Source of the DNA: Coraliomargarita sp.
GTDB lineage: Bacteria > Verrucomicrobiota > Verrucomicrobiia > Opitutales > UBA953
Reading direction: 5' to 3'
Assembly (NCBI GenBank): GCA_024638885.1
Contig: JAHEJL010000001.1
Location: 335,001-399,000 of the forward strand
DNA: 64,000 bases
Made by a program: the position numbers and the translations under genes
Shown: positions 17,941-27,427 of the stretch, piece after piece
How the letters are laid out: each line of letters starts with the position of its first letter
Position numbering within the stretch: the stretch's first letter is position 1
The notes under the pieces: generated by a model
Databases searched by the model: none
Seen by the model: only the letters and a program-made list of their open reading frames with translations
What the model was told of the DNA's origin: nothing

Positions 17941-18564
17941 ATGCGCGTAGCCAAAGAAACCGTCGTCGCCATCGAATACACCCTGAAGGACGACCAGGGC
18001 AACATCATCGACGCCTCCGGCGATCGCGGCCCGATGGAATACCTCCACGGCGCCCAGAACATCATCCCCGGCCTCGAGCAGGGCGTCGAAGGCCTCGTCG
18101 CCGGCGACACCAAGAACGTGCTCGTCCCTCCGCAGCTCGGCTACGGCGAGTACAGCGAGAAGCTCCTGCAGCAGGTGCCCCTCTCCGCCTTCGGCGCGAA
18201 CACGCCGCAGGTCGGCATGCGCTTCCACGCCGAGACCAACCTCGGCATGCGCGTCCTCACCATCAAGAAGATCGAGGGCGAGGAAGTGACCCTCGACGGC
18301 AACCATGAGCTCGCCGGCAAGACCCTGCACTTCGACATCAAGGTCGTCTCCGTCCGCGCGGCCGAGCCGACCGAACTCGCCCACGGCCACCCGCACCAGT
18401 CCGGCGGTTGCTGCGGCGGCGGTGGCTGCGGTTCCGGCGAAGGCTCGGGCGGCGGTTGCTGCTCCTCGGAAGAAGGTTCCGAAGGCGGTTGCTGCTCCAC
18501 CGAACAGCCCGCGCAGAAGAGCGAAGGCGGCTGCGGTTCCGGCGGCTGCGGTTGCTCGCACTGA
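17941..18564 (+). CDS. slyD: FKBP-type peptidyl-prolyl isomerase, SlyD-like, with Cys/Gly-rich metal-binding tail
   Basis: VVAIEYTLKDDQGNIIDASGDRGPMEYLHGAQNIIPGLEQGVEGL; C-terminal tail with 10 Cys plus His. Confidence 0.92.
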   Translation: MRVAKETVVAIEYTLKDDQGNIIDASGDRGPMEYLHGAQNIIPGLEQGVEGLVAGDTKNVLVPPQLGYGEYSEKLLQQVPLSAFGANTPQVGMRFHAETNLGMRVLTIKKIEGEEVTLDGNHELAGKTLHFDIKVVSVRAAEPTELAHGHPHQSGGCCGGGGCGSGEGSGGGCCSSEEGSEGGCCSTEQPAQKSEGGCGSGGCGCSH

Positions 18565-18585
18565 GCGCGCTGACATCGGCCAACG

Positions 18586-18613
18586 AAAGACCCCGGCACG
18601 CCGGGGTCTTTTT
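18586..18613. terminator. Bidirectional intrinsic terminator
   Basis: AAAGACCCCGG-CACG-CCGGGGTCTTTTT between convergent slyD and osmC-like genes. Confidence 0.9.
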
Positions 18614-18638
18614 GTTCAGCAGGCGGACGGCGCGGCGC

Positions 18639-19046
18639 TCACCACACCCAGGTCAGCGCGATCTCGACGTCGGGATGCAGCGACTGCTTCACCGGGCAGG
18701 CGTTGGCGGCGCGGATGAGGCGGTCGCGCAGGTCCTCGGCGAGGCCGGCGGGCATGTAAATCGTCGCCTCGAGCTTGGCGATGCGGCGAGGCGGCTGCGC
18801 GGTCATGTGCTTCTCGATCTCGACGCGGAGCCCGCGGAAATCGAGGCCGAGTCCCTTGGCCTGGATGCCGAGGATCGTCATGATGCAGGAGGCCAGCGAC
18901 GTCGCGGTGAGGTCGGTCGGCGAGAACGACTCGCCCTTGCCATGGTTGTCGACCGGCGCGTCGGTGTGGAGCACCGTGCCGGACGGACCGTGGGTGGCGC
19001 GCACGCGGAGGTCGCCGAGGTATTCGCAGGAGATCTTTACGCCCAT
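18639..19046 (-). CDS. OsmC-family protein
   Basis: SFSPTDLTATSLASCIMTILGIQAKG typical OsmC/Ohr core. Confidence 0.9.
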   Translation of the reverse strand: MGVKISCEYLGDLRVRATHGPSGTVLHTDAPVDNHGKGESFSPTDLTATSLASCIMTILGIQAKGLGLDFRGLRVEIEKHMTAQPPRRIAKLEATIYMPAGLAEDLRDRLIRAANACPVKQSLHPDVEIALTWVW

Positions 19047-19083
19047 GCCGGGACGTTAGGAGAAGCCGCGACGCCCACCAAAC

Positions 19084-19109
19084 AAAAAGCCCCGGAGGTC
19101 CGGGGCTTT
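19084..19109 (-). terminator. Intrinsic terminator for ferredoxin gene
   Basis: AAAGCCCCGG-AGGT-CCGGGGCTTT with A5 (= T5 on - strand). Confidence 0.85.
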
Positions 19110-19129
19110 CATAGGCATCGCGGGAGCGA

Positions 19130-19366
19130 TTATTCGTCGCCGTCCTTGCCGATGGCGTCGACCGGGCAGCCTTCGAGGGCTTCCATGCACTTGTCGATGC
19201 CTTCCTGGTCGGTCGGCTGGGCGAAGACGTAGGAGTAGCCGCCGTCATCCTGGCGGGTGAAGGACTTCGGGGCGGTCTCGCGGCAGAGATCGCAATCGAT
19301 GCACTGGGAGTCCACGTAGAATTTGCCCGGGACGCTTTCCGGACGCTTGTCGTTCTTGTCGGCCAT
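19130..19366 (-). CDS. [4Fe-4S] ferredoxin
   Basis: CIDCDLC…CPVDAI in 78 aa. Confidence 0.92.
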   Translation of the reverse strand: MADKNDKRPESVPGKFYVDSQCIDCDLCRETAPKSFTRQDDGGYSYVFAQPTDQEGIDKCMEALEGCPVDAIGKDGDE

Positions 19367-19413
19367 AGGGTCTGATTAATTGGAAGGGGGCGGGCGGCTG
19401 TCAAGAATCCGCG

Positions 19414-19860
19414 TCAATTGGCGGGCAGCATGACGATCAGCTTATGACGGAAGCCGTCGCGGCCGGCCAGATAGGAGGCGGAGAGACGGTCCGTCGTGGC
19501 GAAGGTGACCTCGACGATGCCCGCGGGGGTCAGGTTCGGGCGGAGACCCGGGCCGGTCTGGCGATCGAAGACGGTGAGCGGGCGCACGACGACGGACGCC
19601 ACCGGCAGCTCATATTCCTGCAGGATGACGAAGCGGATGCGGGCGCGGGTGGCGGCGTCGACGCCATCCCAGCAGAAGAGCCGTTCCATCGCGGCGGCGT
19701 CGCGCGTCTCGTAGGCCCGGCGGAGATCGTCGGCGAGGACGCGGAGGCCGCGCGCGTTCCACCAACCCCAGGCGGCGACCAACGCGACGCCGAGCAACAG
19801 GCCGACCAGCGCCGCGGAGAGGCGACGCAGCCAGGGATGCCGGAGGAAGAGTTGCAGCAC
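19414..19860 (-). CDS. Hypothetical single-TM protein
   Basis: GTG start, …LLGVALVAAWGWW TM then soluble NTF2-like-sized domain; start uncertain. Confidence 0.55.
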   Translation of the reverse strand: MLQLFLRHPWLRRLSAALVGLLLGVALVAAWGWWNARGLRVLADDLRRAYETRDAAAMERLFCWDGVDAATRARIRFVILQEYELPVASVVVRPLTVFDRQTGPGLRPNLTPAGIVEVTFATTDRLSASYLAGRDGFRHKLIVMLPAN

Positions 19861-19914
19861 GAGGGAGAAGGGCGTTGACCGAATAGCAGGGTCGGAGATA
19901 AGCACGCAAGAGCC

Positions 19915-21123
19915 ATGGCGCACGAAAGCAAGCCCTCCTCCGATTCCGGTCGCTACGCGGCCCGAGGCGTCTCCGCCTCCAAGAGCGAAGTGCACGCCGC
20001 GGTCGACCGCCTCGACCCCGGCCTGTATCCGCAGGCGTTCTGCAAGATCGTGGCCGACAACCTGACCGGCGACGCGTCCAAGTGCGTCGTCACGCACTCC
20101 GACGGCTCGGGCACGAAGGCCTTGCTCGCCTACCTCTGGTGGAAGGAGACCGGCGACGCGTCCGTCTTCCGCGGCATCGCGCAGGACAGCATCGTCATGA
20201 ACATCGACGACCTCCTGTGCGTCGGCGTGACCAAGGGCGTCATCCTCTCCTCGACCATCAACCGCAACGCCAAGGCCATCCCCGGCGCCATCCTCGCCGA
20301 GCTGATCAACGGCACCGAGGACGTGCTCGCGATGCTGCGCGCGCAGGGCTTCGGCATCACCTCCGGCGGCGGCGAGACGGCCGACGTCGGCGACCTCACG
20401 CCCACCCTCACCGTCGACTCCACCGCGACCGCGATCCTCGCCCGCGCCGAAGTCGTCGACGCCGCCCGCGTCGTCCCCGGCCTCGTCATCGTCGGCATCG
20501 CCTCGCATGGCCGCGCCACCTATGAGACCGCCGAGAACAGCGGCATCGGTTCCAACGGCCTGACCAGCGCCCGCCACGAGCTCCTTTCGAAGTACTACGC
20601 CGAGAAGTATCCGGAGACCTACGACAAGGCCACCCCGGCCGACCTGGCCTACTGCGGACCGCACCGCCTGACGGACCCCCTGCCCGGCTCGTCCCTGACC
20701 GTCGGCCAGGCCCTCCTCTCCCCCACCCGCACCTACGCCCCCTACGCCCTGCGCCTGCTCCAGGCCCTCGGCAACCAGCGGGTCAAGGGCCTCGTCCACT
20801 GCTCCGGCGGGGGCCAGACCAAGTGCCGTCGCTTCGGCTCCAAGGTCCATTTCATCAAGGACAACCTCTTCCCGACTCCCCCCATTTTCGCCGAAATCGC
20901 CCGGGTCAGCGGGACGGAAGCCAAGGAAATGCACCAGGTTTACAACATGGGGCACCGCCTGGAGGTCTTCCTCGAGCCCAAGGACGCCGAAGTCGCGCTC
21001 CGGATCGCCGCCGAGCTCGGCCTGGGCGCCCAGGTGATCGGCCGGACCGAAGCCTCGACCCGCCCCGACGGAGCCAACCACGTGACCGTCATCCGCGACG
21101 GCCAGGTCTTGGCTTACGCCTGA
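19915..21123 (+). CDS. purM: Phosphoribosylformylglycinamidine cyclo-ligase (AIR synthase)
   Basis: [53 protein letters not shown]. Confidence 0.88.
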   Translation: MAHESKPSSDSGRYAARGVSASKSEVHAAVDRLDPGLYPQAFCKIVADNLTGDASKCVVTHSDGSGTKALLAYLWWKETGDASVFRGIAQDSIVMNIDDLLCVGVTKGVILSSTINRNAKAIPGAILAELINGTEDVLAMLRAQGFGITSGGGETADVGDLTPTLTVDSTATAILARAEVVDAARVVPGLVIVGIASHGRATYETAENSGIGSNGLTSARHELLSKYYAEKYPETYDKATPADLAYCGPHRLTDPLPGSSLTVGQALLSPTRTYAPYALRLLQALGNQRVKGLVHCSGGGQTKCRRFGSKVHFIKDNLFPTPPIFAEIARVSGTEAKEMHQVYNMGHRLEVFLEPKDAEVALRIAAELGLGAQVIGRTEASTRPDGANHVTVIRDGQVLAYA

Positions 21124-21155
21124 GGGGTCTCCGGGCTTGCCTTGGTCATGTCGGG

Positions 21156-21231
21156 TGGTCGGGCAGACAGGACTTGAACCTGCAACACCCTGCTCCCAAA
21201 GCAGGGACTCTACCAATTGAGATACTGCCCG
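21156..21231 (-). tRNA. tRNA-Pro(UGG), CCA encoded, atypical D-stem
   Basis: CGGGCAG-TA-TCTC-AATTGGTA-GAGT-C-CCTGC-TTTGGGA-GCAGG-GTGTT-GCAGG-TTCAAGT-CCTGT-CTGCCCG-A-CCA; C1:G72 Pro identity. Confidence 0.9.
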
Positions 21232-21319
21232 GTACCCGAACAAACAGTCTGATTTTGTGTTGCCGTCCCTGTCAAACCGCTAATCTCCAACTGTTCCAAC
21301 CCGCAAAACACCTCCACAC

Positions 21320-21826
21320 ATGGAAAACGACAGCATCTCCTCCTCCTCTTCCGAATCCAAGCTCCCGCTCATCGTGGGTATCCTCGGTTTCGCTCTCGGC
21401 GCCGCCGGCCTCGTGCTCGGCATCAAGGCCAAGGGCGCCGCTCAGGCCGCCAGCGATGAAGCCGCCGCCGCCAAGGCCAGCGTCGCCGAACTCGGCGCCG
21501 CCCTCGCCGGCAAGGCCAACAGCGCCGACGTCCAGGCCATCGCCGCCGACCTCGCCGCCACCAAGCAGGCCACCGAAGCCAACGAAAAGGCTCTCGCTGA
21601 CCAGATCGCCGCTCTCCAGAAGGTCGCTTCCGCTCCGAAGGCTTCCGCCAAGGGCGAAGGCAAGTCCGCCGCTCCTGCCGGTCCTGGCGAACACGTCGTC
21701 GCCAAGGGCGAAACGCTCGGCGCCATCGCCAAGAAGGCCGGTCTCTCCTTGAAGGCTCTCCAGGACCTCAATCCTGGCGTCAACGCGAACCGCCTCCAGA
21801 TCGGCCAGAAGCTGAAGACCAAGTAA
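21320..21826 (+). CDS. Membrane-anchored, Ala-rich coiled-coil protein with C-terminal LysM domain
   Basis: TM near N-terminus; EHVVAKGETLGAIAKKAGLSLKALQDLNPGVNANRLQIGQKLKTK = LysM. Confidence 0.88.
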   Translation: MENDSISSSSSESKLPLIVGILGFALGAAGLVLGIKAKGAAQAASDEAAAAKASVAELGAALAGKANSADVQAIAADLAATKQATEANEKALADQIAALQKVASAPKASAKGEGKSAAPAGPGEHVVAKGETLGAIAKKAGLSLKALQDLNPGVNANRLQIGQKLKTK

Positions 21827-21834
21827 GCTCACGC

Positions 21835-22392
21835 ATGTCGGCGCCCTCTCGCTGGTCCGTCCAGCACGAAGAGCTCCACGCCGACTGCAGGGTTTTCCGG
21901 GTTTACAAGGAACACTGCAATCACCCTCTCGACCATCGGGAGGGTGATTTTTTTGTGCTCCGCTCCGGCGACTGGGTGCTCGCGCTCCCGATCACCGAAG
22001 ACGGACGCCTCGTGATGGTGCGGCAATATCGCTTCGGCACGCGCGAGCTCTCGACCGAGGCGCCGGGCGGCATCATCGAGCGCGGCGAGGATCCGCTGCT
22101 CGCCGCCGTGCGCGAGACCGAGGAGGAGACCGGCTTCGACGGCGGCCGCGCCAGCCTGCTCGGCACGTGCGCGCCGAACCCCGCCATCCAGGCCAACCGC
22201 TGCCACTTCGTGCTGCTCGAAGGCGTGCGCCCCACGGGCCGCCGCGCGCCGGACGAGCACGAGGAGATCCAGGTCCTCGCCGTCAGCCCCAAGGCCGCGC
22301 TCGCGCAGGCCCTGGCCAACCAGGCGCAGCATTCGCTCGCCCTCCTCGCGCTCTATCGTCTTCGTGACGTGCGCCCCGACCTCTTCACATGA
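21835..22392 (+). CDS. NUDIX hydrolase (ADP-ribose pyrophosphatase-like)
   Basis: NUDIX box EAPGGIIERGEDPLLAAVRETEEETGFDGG (GX5EX7REUXEEXGU). Confidence 0.92.
   Translation: MSAPSRWSVQHEELHADCRVFRVYKEHCNHPLDHREGDFFVLRSGDWVLALPITEDGRLVMVRQYRFGTRELSTEAPGGIIERGEDPLLAAVRETEEETGFDGGRASLLGTCAPNPAIQANRCHFVLLEGVRPTGRRAPDEHEEIQVLAVSPKAALAQALANQAQHSLALLALYRLRDVRPDLFT
21919..21954 (+). terminator. Intrinsic-terminator-like hairpin plus T7 inside the NUDIX coding sequence
   Basis: AATCACCCTCTCG-ACCAT-CGGGAGGGTGATT followed by TTTTTTT (21948-21954); 13-bp stem with one G·U. Confidence 0.85.
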
Positions 22393-23333
22393 CCACTCCC
22401 ACCCGCATCAAGAACAAGGGCCGCGAGGCCGATCCCGTGCTCGTCGTCGGCTCCGTCGCCTACGACAGCATCGTCACCCCGCACGACAAGGGCGACCGTA
22501 TCCTCGGTGGCAGCGCCGCATACGCGTGCCTCGCCGCGAGCTACTTCGCGCCGCCCCGCATCGTGGGCGTCGTCGGCCATGACTTCCGCGACCGCGACCG
22601 CAACAAGCTCGCCAAGCGCGGCATCGACCTCGACGGCCTGCTCACCGACTCGTCGGGCCGCACCTTCTCCTGGCGCGGACGCTACCACGAGAACTACAAC
22701 CGCCGCGACACCGAGGACCTGCAGCTCAACGTCTTCGAGCATTTCAAGCCGAAGCTGACCGAAGCCCATCGCGCGACGCCGTTCGTCATGCTCGGCAACA
22801 TCCGCCCCGACCTGCAGCTCGACGTGCTCAACCAGCTGAGCGCCCCGCGCTTCGTGCTGGCGGACACCATCGACATCTGGATCGAGACGCAGCGCGACAA
22901 GCTCGGCGAAGTCATGCGCCGCGCCGACCTGCTCGTCGTCAACGACACCGAGTCGGCCAAGCTCACCGGCGAGTCGAACGTGATCGTGGCCGGCCGCGCG
23001 CTGCGCAAGCACGGCTGCAAGACGGTCATCATCAAGAAGGGCGAACACGGCGCCGTGCTCTTCCATGAGGAAGGCCTCTTCGCCCTGCCCGCCTTCCCCG
23101 TGACCGACCTGCGCGACCCCACCGGGGCCGGCGACAGCTTCGCGGGCGCCCTGCTCGGCTACCTGGCTTCGGCCGGCACGACCGACTTCGCCAGCATCAA
23201 GCAGGCCATGGTCTACGGCACCGCCGTCGCCAGCCTCACCGTCGAAGCCTTCTCGACCGACCGCCTCGCAAAGGCCGGTTGCCGCGAGATCCGCGCCCGT
23301 CGCAAGGAACTGCTGAAGCTGATCAAGGCCTAA
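22389..23333 (+). CDS. PfkB-family carbohydrate/nucleoside kinase
   Basis: VVGSVAYDSIVTP, GGSAAYAC, DPTGAGDSFAGALLGYLA. Confidence 0.92.
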   Translation: MTTPTRIKNKGREADPVLVVGSVAYDSIVTPHDKGDRILGGSAAYACLAASYFAPPRIVGVVGHDFRDRDRNKLAKRGIDLDGLLTDSSGRTFSWRGRYHENYNRRDTEDLQLNVFEHFKPKLTEAHRATPFVMLGNIRPDLQLDVLNQLSAPRFVLADTIDIWIETQRDKLGEVMRRADLLVVNDTESAKLTGESNVIVAGRALRKHGCKTVIIKKGEHGAVLFHEEGLFALPAFPVTDLRDPTGAGDSFAGALLGYLASAGTTDFASIKQAMVYGTAVASLTVEAFSTDRLAKAGCREIRARRKELLKLIKA

Positions 23334-23533
23334 ACCCGACGACGGCCCAGCAGCCGCCAAAGGAAGAAGGTCAGGACCGCCGAGAACACGAGGTCGCCCG
23401 CCACCAGGGGCCAGACCTTCGGGAGCTTGTCGGCGAACAGCGCGTAGACGAGGAAGCCGGCCTGCAGGAAGATGATCAGGACGAGGAGCGGGACGAAGCG
23501 GCGAAGCTTCGCCAAGGGGTCGGGCGTGCTCAT
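23330..23533 (-). CDS. Small two-TM hypothetical membrane protein
   Basis: 67 aa, two hydrophobic segments, overlaps both neighbours by 4 bp. Confidence 0.65.
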   Translation of the reverse strand: MSTPDPLAKLRRFVPLLVLIIFLQAGFLVYALFADKLPKVWPLVAGDLVFSAVLTFFLWRLLGRRRV

Positions 23534-24282
23534 GCGAAATGGCGGCGATGGGCCTCGGCGAGGCCGAGGAGCGTGAGGTGCGGCTCGTGCGTCACGCGCG
23601 TCTGCCAGGAAGCGGGCAGGTAGACCGCGGCGCCGCCGGTGACGATCACCTTGGGCATCGGCGAACCTTGGCGGACGAGCTCGGCGCAGACGCCGTCGAG
23701 GAGCGCGCCGATCATCCCGGCGAAACCGAGGGCGCAGCCGGAGCGCATCGCGTCGACGGTGGACTTGCCGATGGCCGGGCCGCCGAGCAGCGAGGCGGGG
23801 TCGAGCGCCGGCAGGAGCGCCGTGCGTTCATGGAGATACTGCGTCATCACGCCGAGGCCCGGCGCGATGATGCCGCCGGCGTAACCCCGCTCGGTGAGGA
23901 TGTCGACCGTCGTGGCCGTGCCCATGCCGATGATGACCGCCGGCGCGCCCGCGACGAGCTGGGCGCCGACGCAATCGGCGAGGCGGTCCTGGCCGACTTC
24001 GGCCGGCTTCGGGTAATCGAAGCCGAGACCCTTCACGGTGTCGTGACGGAGATGATAGAAAGGCAGCCCGCCGCTGAGCAGCGCCGGCGAGATCGCCGCG
24101 GTGACCTTGGGGACCACGCTGGCGAGCGCGACGCCTTGCGTCGGATGCGCGGCGAGCAAGGCCGTGAGCGCGGACGTCTCCAGCGAAGCGGTGGGCAGCT
24201 CGCCGTGGGCGAGGACCCGGGCTCCGTCGACGACGCCCCAGTGCGCATGCGTGTTGCCGACATCGAGGCAGAAGAGGGACAC
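23530..24282 (-). CDS. coaX: Type III pantothenate kinase
   Basis: MSLFCLDVGNTHAHWGVVDG, GQDRLADCVGA, GMGTATTVDIL. Confidence 0.93.
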   Translation of the reverse strand: MSLFCLDVGNTHAHWGVVDGARVLAHGELPTASLETSALTALLAAHPTQGVALASVVPKVTAAISPALLSGGLPFYHLRHDTVKGLGFDYPKPAEVGQDRLADCVGAQLVAGAPAVIIGMGTATTVDILTERGYAGGIIAPGLGVMTQYLHERTALLPALDPASLLGGPAIGKSTVDAMRSGCALGFAGMIGALLDGVCAELVRQGSPMPKVIVTGGAAVYLPASWQTRVTHEPHLTLLGLAEAHRRHFA

Positions 24283-24321
24283 GGGAAAGAAGTAGGGCGC
24301 GGCCGCGACGGGAGCAAGCGC

Positions 24322-25311
24322 TCAGGGTTTGCGGAGCGTGACCTCGCCGGAAGAGACGATGGTCTTGCGGCCGCCGCCGGTGCGGAGGATCAGCGAGCCT
24401 TCTTCGTCGATGCCGTCGACGATGCCCGCGATCGGGTCGCCGCGGAGGCCGACGCGGACCGACTTGCCACCCAGGACATCATGCGCGGCCCAAAGCTTGC
24501 GGAAGGAGCGTGACCAGGTGCCTTCCTCGAACTGCTCCCAGGCGTGGAAGAGCGCGGCGATCACCGCCGCCCCCTCGCGATTGACGTCGAGCGGCGCGCC
24601 GAGCGCGGCCTCGAGCGATCCGGCCGTCGCACGGATCTCAGCCGGGAAATCCTTCGGCTGGCCGGTGAGGTTGAGGCCGAGGCCGAAGACCAGCTCGCGG
24701 ACCGAGTCGGCGTCGAGACGCGCCTCGGTGAGCATGCCGGCGACCTTGCGGCCGTCGGGCGACTGCAGGTCGTTGGGCCACTTGAGCCCGAGCTTCAGGC
24801 CGAGCGACTTCTCGACGTGCGCGCAGAGGGCGAGGCCCATCCAAAGCGTGAACGGCTTGAGGCGCTCCGGCGGGATGAACGGACGGAAGGCGAGCGAGAG
24901 GTACAGGTTGCCGGACTGGGCGCTATGCCACTTGCGTCCGAGGCGGCCGCGACCGGCGCGCTGCGAGCGGGCGAGCACGGCGAAGGGCGCCTCCTGCCCG
25001 GCGGCGAGGCGACGTTCGGCTTCGGAGTTGGTGCTGTCGACCTCGGCGAGCAGCTCGACCTCGGGCGCGACCTTCAACCGGCGGAGATGGGCGTCGAGCA
25101 GCGCCGCGTTGATCTCACGCGGGACGGACTTCAGCTCGTAGCCCTTGCGGGTCGTGGCCTTGAAGTCGAAGCCCGCGGCGCGCAGGCGTTCGAGGCGGCT
25201 CCAGATCGCGACGCGCGAGACCCCGAGCTCCTTGGCCAGACGGTCGCCGCTGACCGGTTCGCCGTCGGCCTCGAGGAACGCGAGGAGGATGCTGCTGTCG
25301 AGGGCGGGCAT
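24322..25311 (-). CDS. birA: Biotin--[acetyl-CoA-carboxylase] ligase / BirA with N-terminal HTH
   Basis: SGDRLAKELGVSRVAIWSRLERLRAAG HTH; SQRAGRGRLGRKWHS…LKWPND. Confidence 0.93.
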   Translation of the reverse strand: MPALDSSILLAFLEADGEPVSGDRLAKELGVSRVAIWSRLERLRAAGFDFKATTRKGYELKSVPREINAALLDAHLRRLKVAPEVELLAEVDSTNSEAERRLAAGQEAPFAVLARSQRAGRGRLGRKWHSAQSGNLYLSLAFRPFIPPERLKPFTLWMGLALCAHVEKSLGLKLGLKWPNDLQSPDGRKVAGMLTEARLDADSVRELVFGLGLNLTGQPKDFPAEIRATAGSLEAALGAPLDVNREGAAVIAALFHAWEQFEEGTWSRSFRKLWAAHDVLGGKSVRVGLRGDPIAGIVDGIDEEGSLILRTGGGRKTIVSSGEVTLRKP

Positions 25312-25315
25312 GGCG

Positions 25316-26242
25316 TCAGAGCCAGTCGAGCCCGAGGTCGCACCACGGCGCGGCATGCGTCAGGCCGCCGCTCGAGACGAAGTCCGGCGCGAGCGCGCCG
25401 ATCAGGGGCAACGACTCGAGGCTGACGCCGCCGCTGACCTCGGACCAGGCCTTGCCGCGGAGGAGCGGAATCGCCTCGCGCAGGTCGGCGAGCGGGAAGT
25501 TGTCGAGCAGCACGATGTCGGCGCCGGCGGCGAGCACCGGGGCGATCTGGTCGAGACGGTCGACCTCGACCTCGACGAGCAGGTCGGGGCGGCTTTCGCG
25601 CGCGCGGCGGACCATCTTCGTGATGCGTTCGCCGGCCGTGGCGCCGCCGGCCGCGAGATGGTTATCCTTCACCATGATGCGGTCGAACAGTCCCAGGCGG
25701 TGGTTATAGCCGCCGCCCTGGCCGACCGCGTATTTCTCCAGCATGCGGAAGCCCGGCGTGGTCTTGCGCGTATCGAGGAGCTTCGTCGGCGAGGAGCCGA
25801 GCGCGAGGACGTGCTCGCGAGTGCGCGTGGCCACGCCGCAGAGACGCTGCAGGAAGTTGAGCAGGATGCGTTCGGCGGAAAGGAGTTCGGCGGCCGGACC
25901 TTCGACCTCGGCGACGGCGGTACCCGCCGGGACGAACTGACCGTCATAGGCGAGGGGCTTCGCGTGGCAGCGACCGCCGTAAGCCGCGAAGACGACGCCC
26001 ATCAGGCCGAGGCCGGCGAGGACCATCGGACGGCGGGCGACGACGCGGGCGCGGGCGCGTTCGGCGCCGACGAGCAACGCCGCGGAAGGATCGCCGGTGC
26101 GGAGCGGGCGCTGGGCGAGGCCAAGGCCGGCGAGGTCTTCGTCGCGGGCGAACTCCGCGAAGCGGAGCAACCATGCCCGATCCAGCTCGTCCCAGCGGAG
26201 ACGGCGGATGAGTCGGTCGGTCTGGCCGGGGTCGCGCGGCAT
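25316..26242 (-). CDS. nadC: Nicotinate-nucleotide pyrophosphorylase
   Basis: AERILLNFLQRLCGVATRTR, LDTRKTTPGFRMLEKYAVGQGGGYNHR, EVEVDRLDQ. Confidence 0.96.
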   Translation of the reverse strand: MPRDPGQTDRLIRRLRWDELDRAWLLRFAEFARDEDLAGLGLAQRPLRTGDPSAALLVGAERARARVVARRPMVLAGLGLMGVVFAAYGGRCHAKPLAYDGQFVPAGTAVAEVEGPAAELLSAERILLNFLQRLCGVATRTREHVLALGSSPTKLLDTRKTTPGFRMLEKYAVGQGGGYNHRLGLFDRIMVKDNHLAAGGATAGERITKMVRRARESRPDLLVEVEVDRLDQIAPVLAAGADIVLLDNFPLADLREAIPLLRGKAWSEVSGGVSLESLPLIGALAPDFVSSGGLTHAAPWCDLGLDWL

Positions 26243-26281
26243 AGGTTCACCTTACGACCCGACCCCTGTCGGGCAAGGGGC

Positions 26282-27418
26282 TTAAGGGAAGAACTTCTTG
26301 AACTTCGAGCGCCAGGATTCGGAGACCGGCGCGGCTTCGTCGCCGCAGGCGGCGGCGTAGGCCTTGAGGGCTTCCTTTTCCTTGTCCGTCATCTTCTTCG
26401 GGACGTCGATGTCGACGCGGACGAGCAGGTCGCCCGGGGTCGAACCGCGGAGCGGCGGCATGCCTTCGCCGCGCAGGCGGAAGATCGTGCCGCCCTGGGT
26501 GCCGGCGGGGATGTTCAGGTTCGTCTTCCCCTTGAGCTTCGGGACGACGATCTTGCCGCCGAGGGCGGCGATCGAGAACTTCACCGGCACGCTGCAGGCG
26601 AGGTCGTCGCCGTCGCGCTCGAAGAGCTCATGGTCGGCGACCGTGATGTAGACGTAGAGATCGCCGGCCTGGCCGCCGCGGCGGCCCGCGGAACCGTTGC
26701 CGCTCGAGCGGAGCTTCGTGCCGGTGTCGACGCCCGGAGGGACGCGCAGGTCGATCGAATGTTCGGCGACGACGCGGCCTTCGCCGGAGCAACCGCGGCA
26801 AGGCTTCTCGATGCGTTCGCCCTGGCCGCCGCACGAAGGGCAGACCTGGCGCATCTGGAAGAAGCCATTGGAGCGGACGACATGGCCCTGACCGGCGCAG
26901 GTCGGGCAACGGCTCTTCTTGGAACCGGGCTCGGCGCCGCTGCCGGAGCACTTGTCGCAGGCCTTGTGCTTACGGTAGGCCACGTTGCGGCTGACGCCGG
27001 AGGCGGCGTCTTCGAGGGTGATCTTCAGGTCGACGCGCAGGTCTTCGCCGGCGTCGTCCTGGGACTGGCCACCGCCGCCGCCGAACATGTCGCCGAAACC
27101 GCCGCCACCGCCGCCGAACATCTGTTCGAAGATATCGCGCGGATCGGCGCCACGGAAACCGCCGCCGGCCGGGCCGCGGCCCGCGCCCATGTTCTGGTCG
27201 AACGCCGCTTCGCCGTGCTGGTCATAAAGCTTACGCTTGGCCTCGTCGCCGAGGATCTCGTACGCGCGGGAGACCTTCTTGAACTTCTCCTCGGCTTCCT
27301 TGTTGCCCGGATTGCGGTCCGGGTGGAACTCCATCGCCTTCTTGCGATAGGCTTTCTTCAGCTCGTCGGCGGACGCGGATTTCGCGACGCCCAGCAGGGC
27401 ATAAAAGTCTTCGGCCAT
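26282..27418 (-). CDS. dnaJ: Chaperone DnaJ
   Basis: J domain with HPD, G/F region, four CxxCxGxG zinc repeats. Confidence 0.98.
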   Translation of the reverse strand: MAEDFYALLGVAKSASADELKKAYRKKAMEFHPDRNPGNKEAEEKFKKVSRAYEILGDEAKRKLYDQHGEAAFDQNMGAGRGPAGGGFRGADPRDIFEQMFGGGGGGFGDMFGGGGGQSQDDAGEDLRVDLKITLEDAASGVSRNVAYRKHKACDKCSGSGAEPGSKKSRCPTCAGQGHVVRSNGFFQMRQVCPSCGGQGERIEKPCRGCSGEGRVVAEHSIDLRVPPGVDTGTKLRSSGNGSAGRRGGQAGDLYVYITVADHELFERDGDDLACSVPVKFSIAALGGKIVVPKLKGKTNLNIPAGTQGGTIFRLRGEGMPPLRGSTPGDLLVRVDIDVPKKMTDKEKEALKAYAAACGDEAAPVSESWRSKFKKFFP

Positions 27419-27427
27419 CGGAGCGGA

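Noticed and set aside
20823-21752. 309-aa + strand ORF across purM end, tRNA-Pro and LysM gene
   Set aside because: Crosses a tRNA gene and is in the wrong frame for both neighbours.
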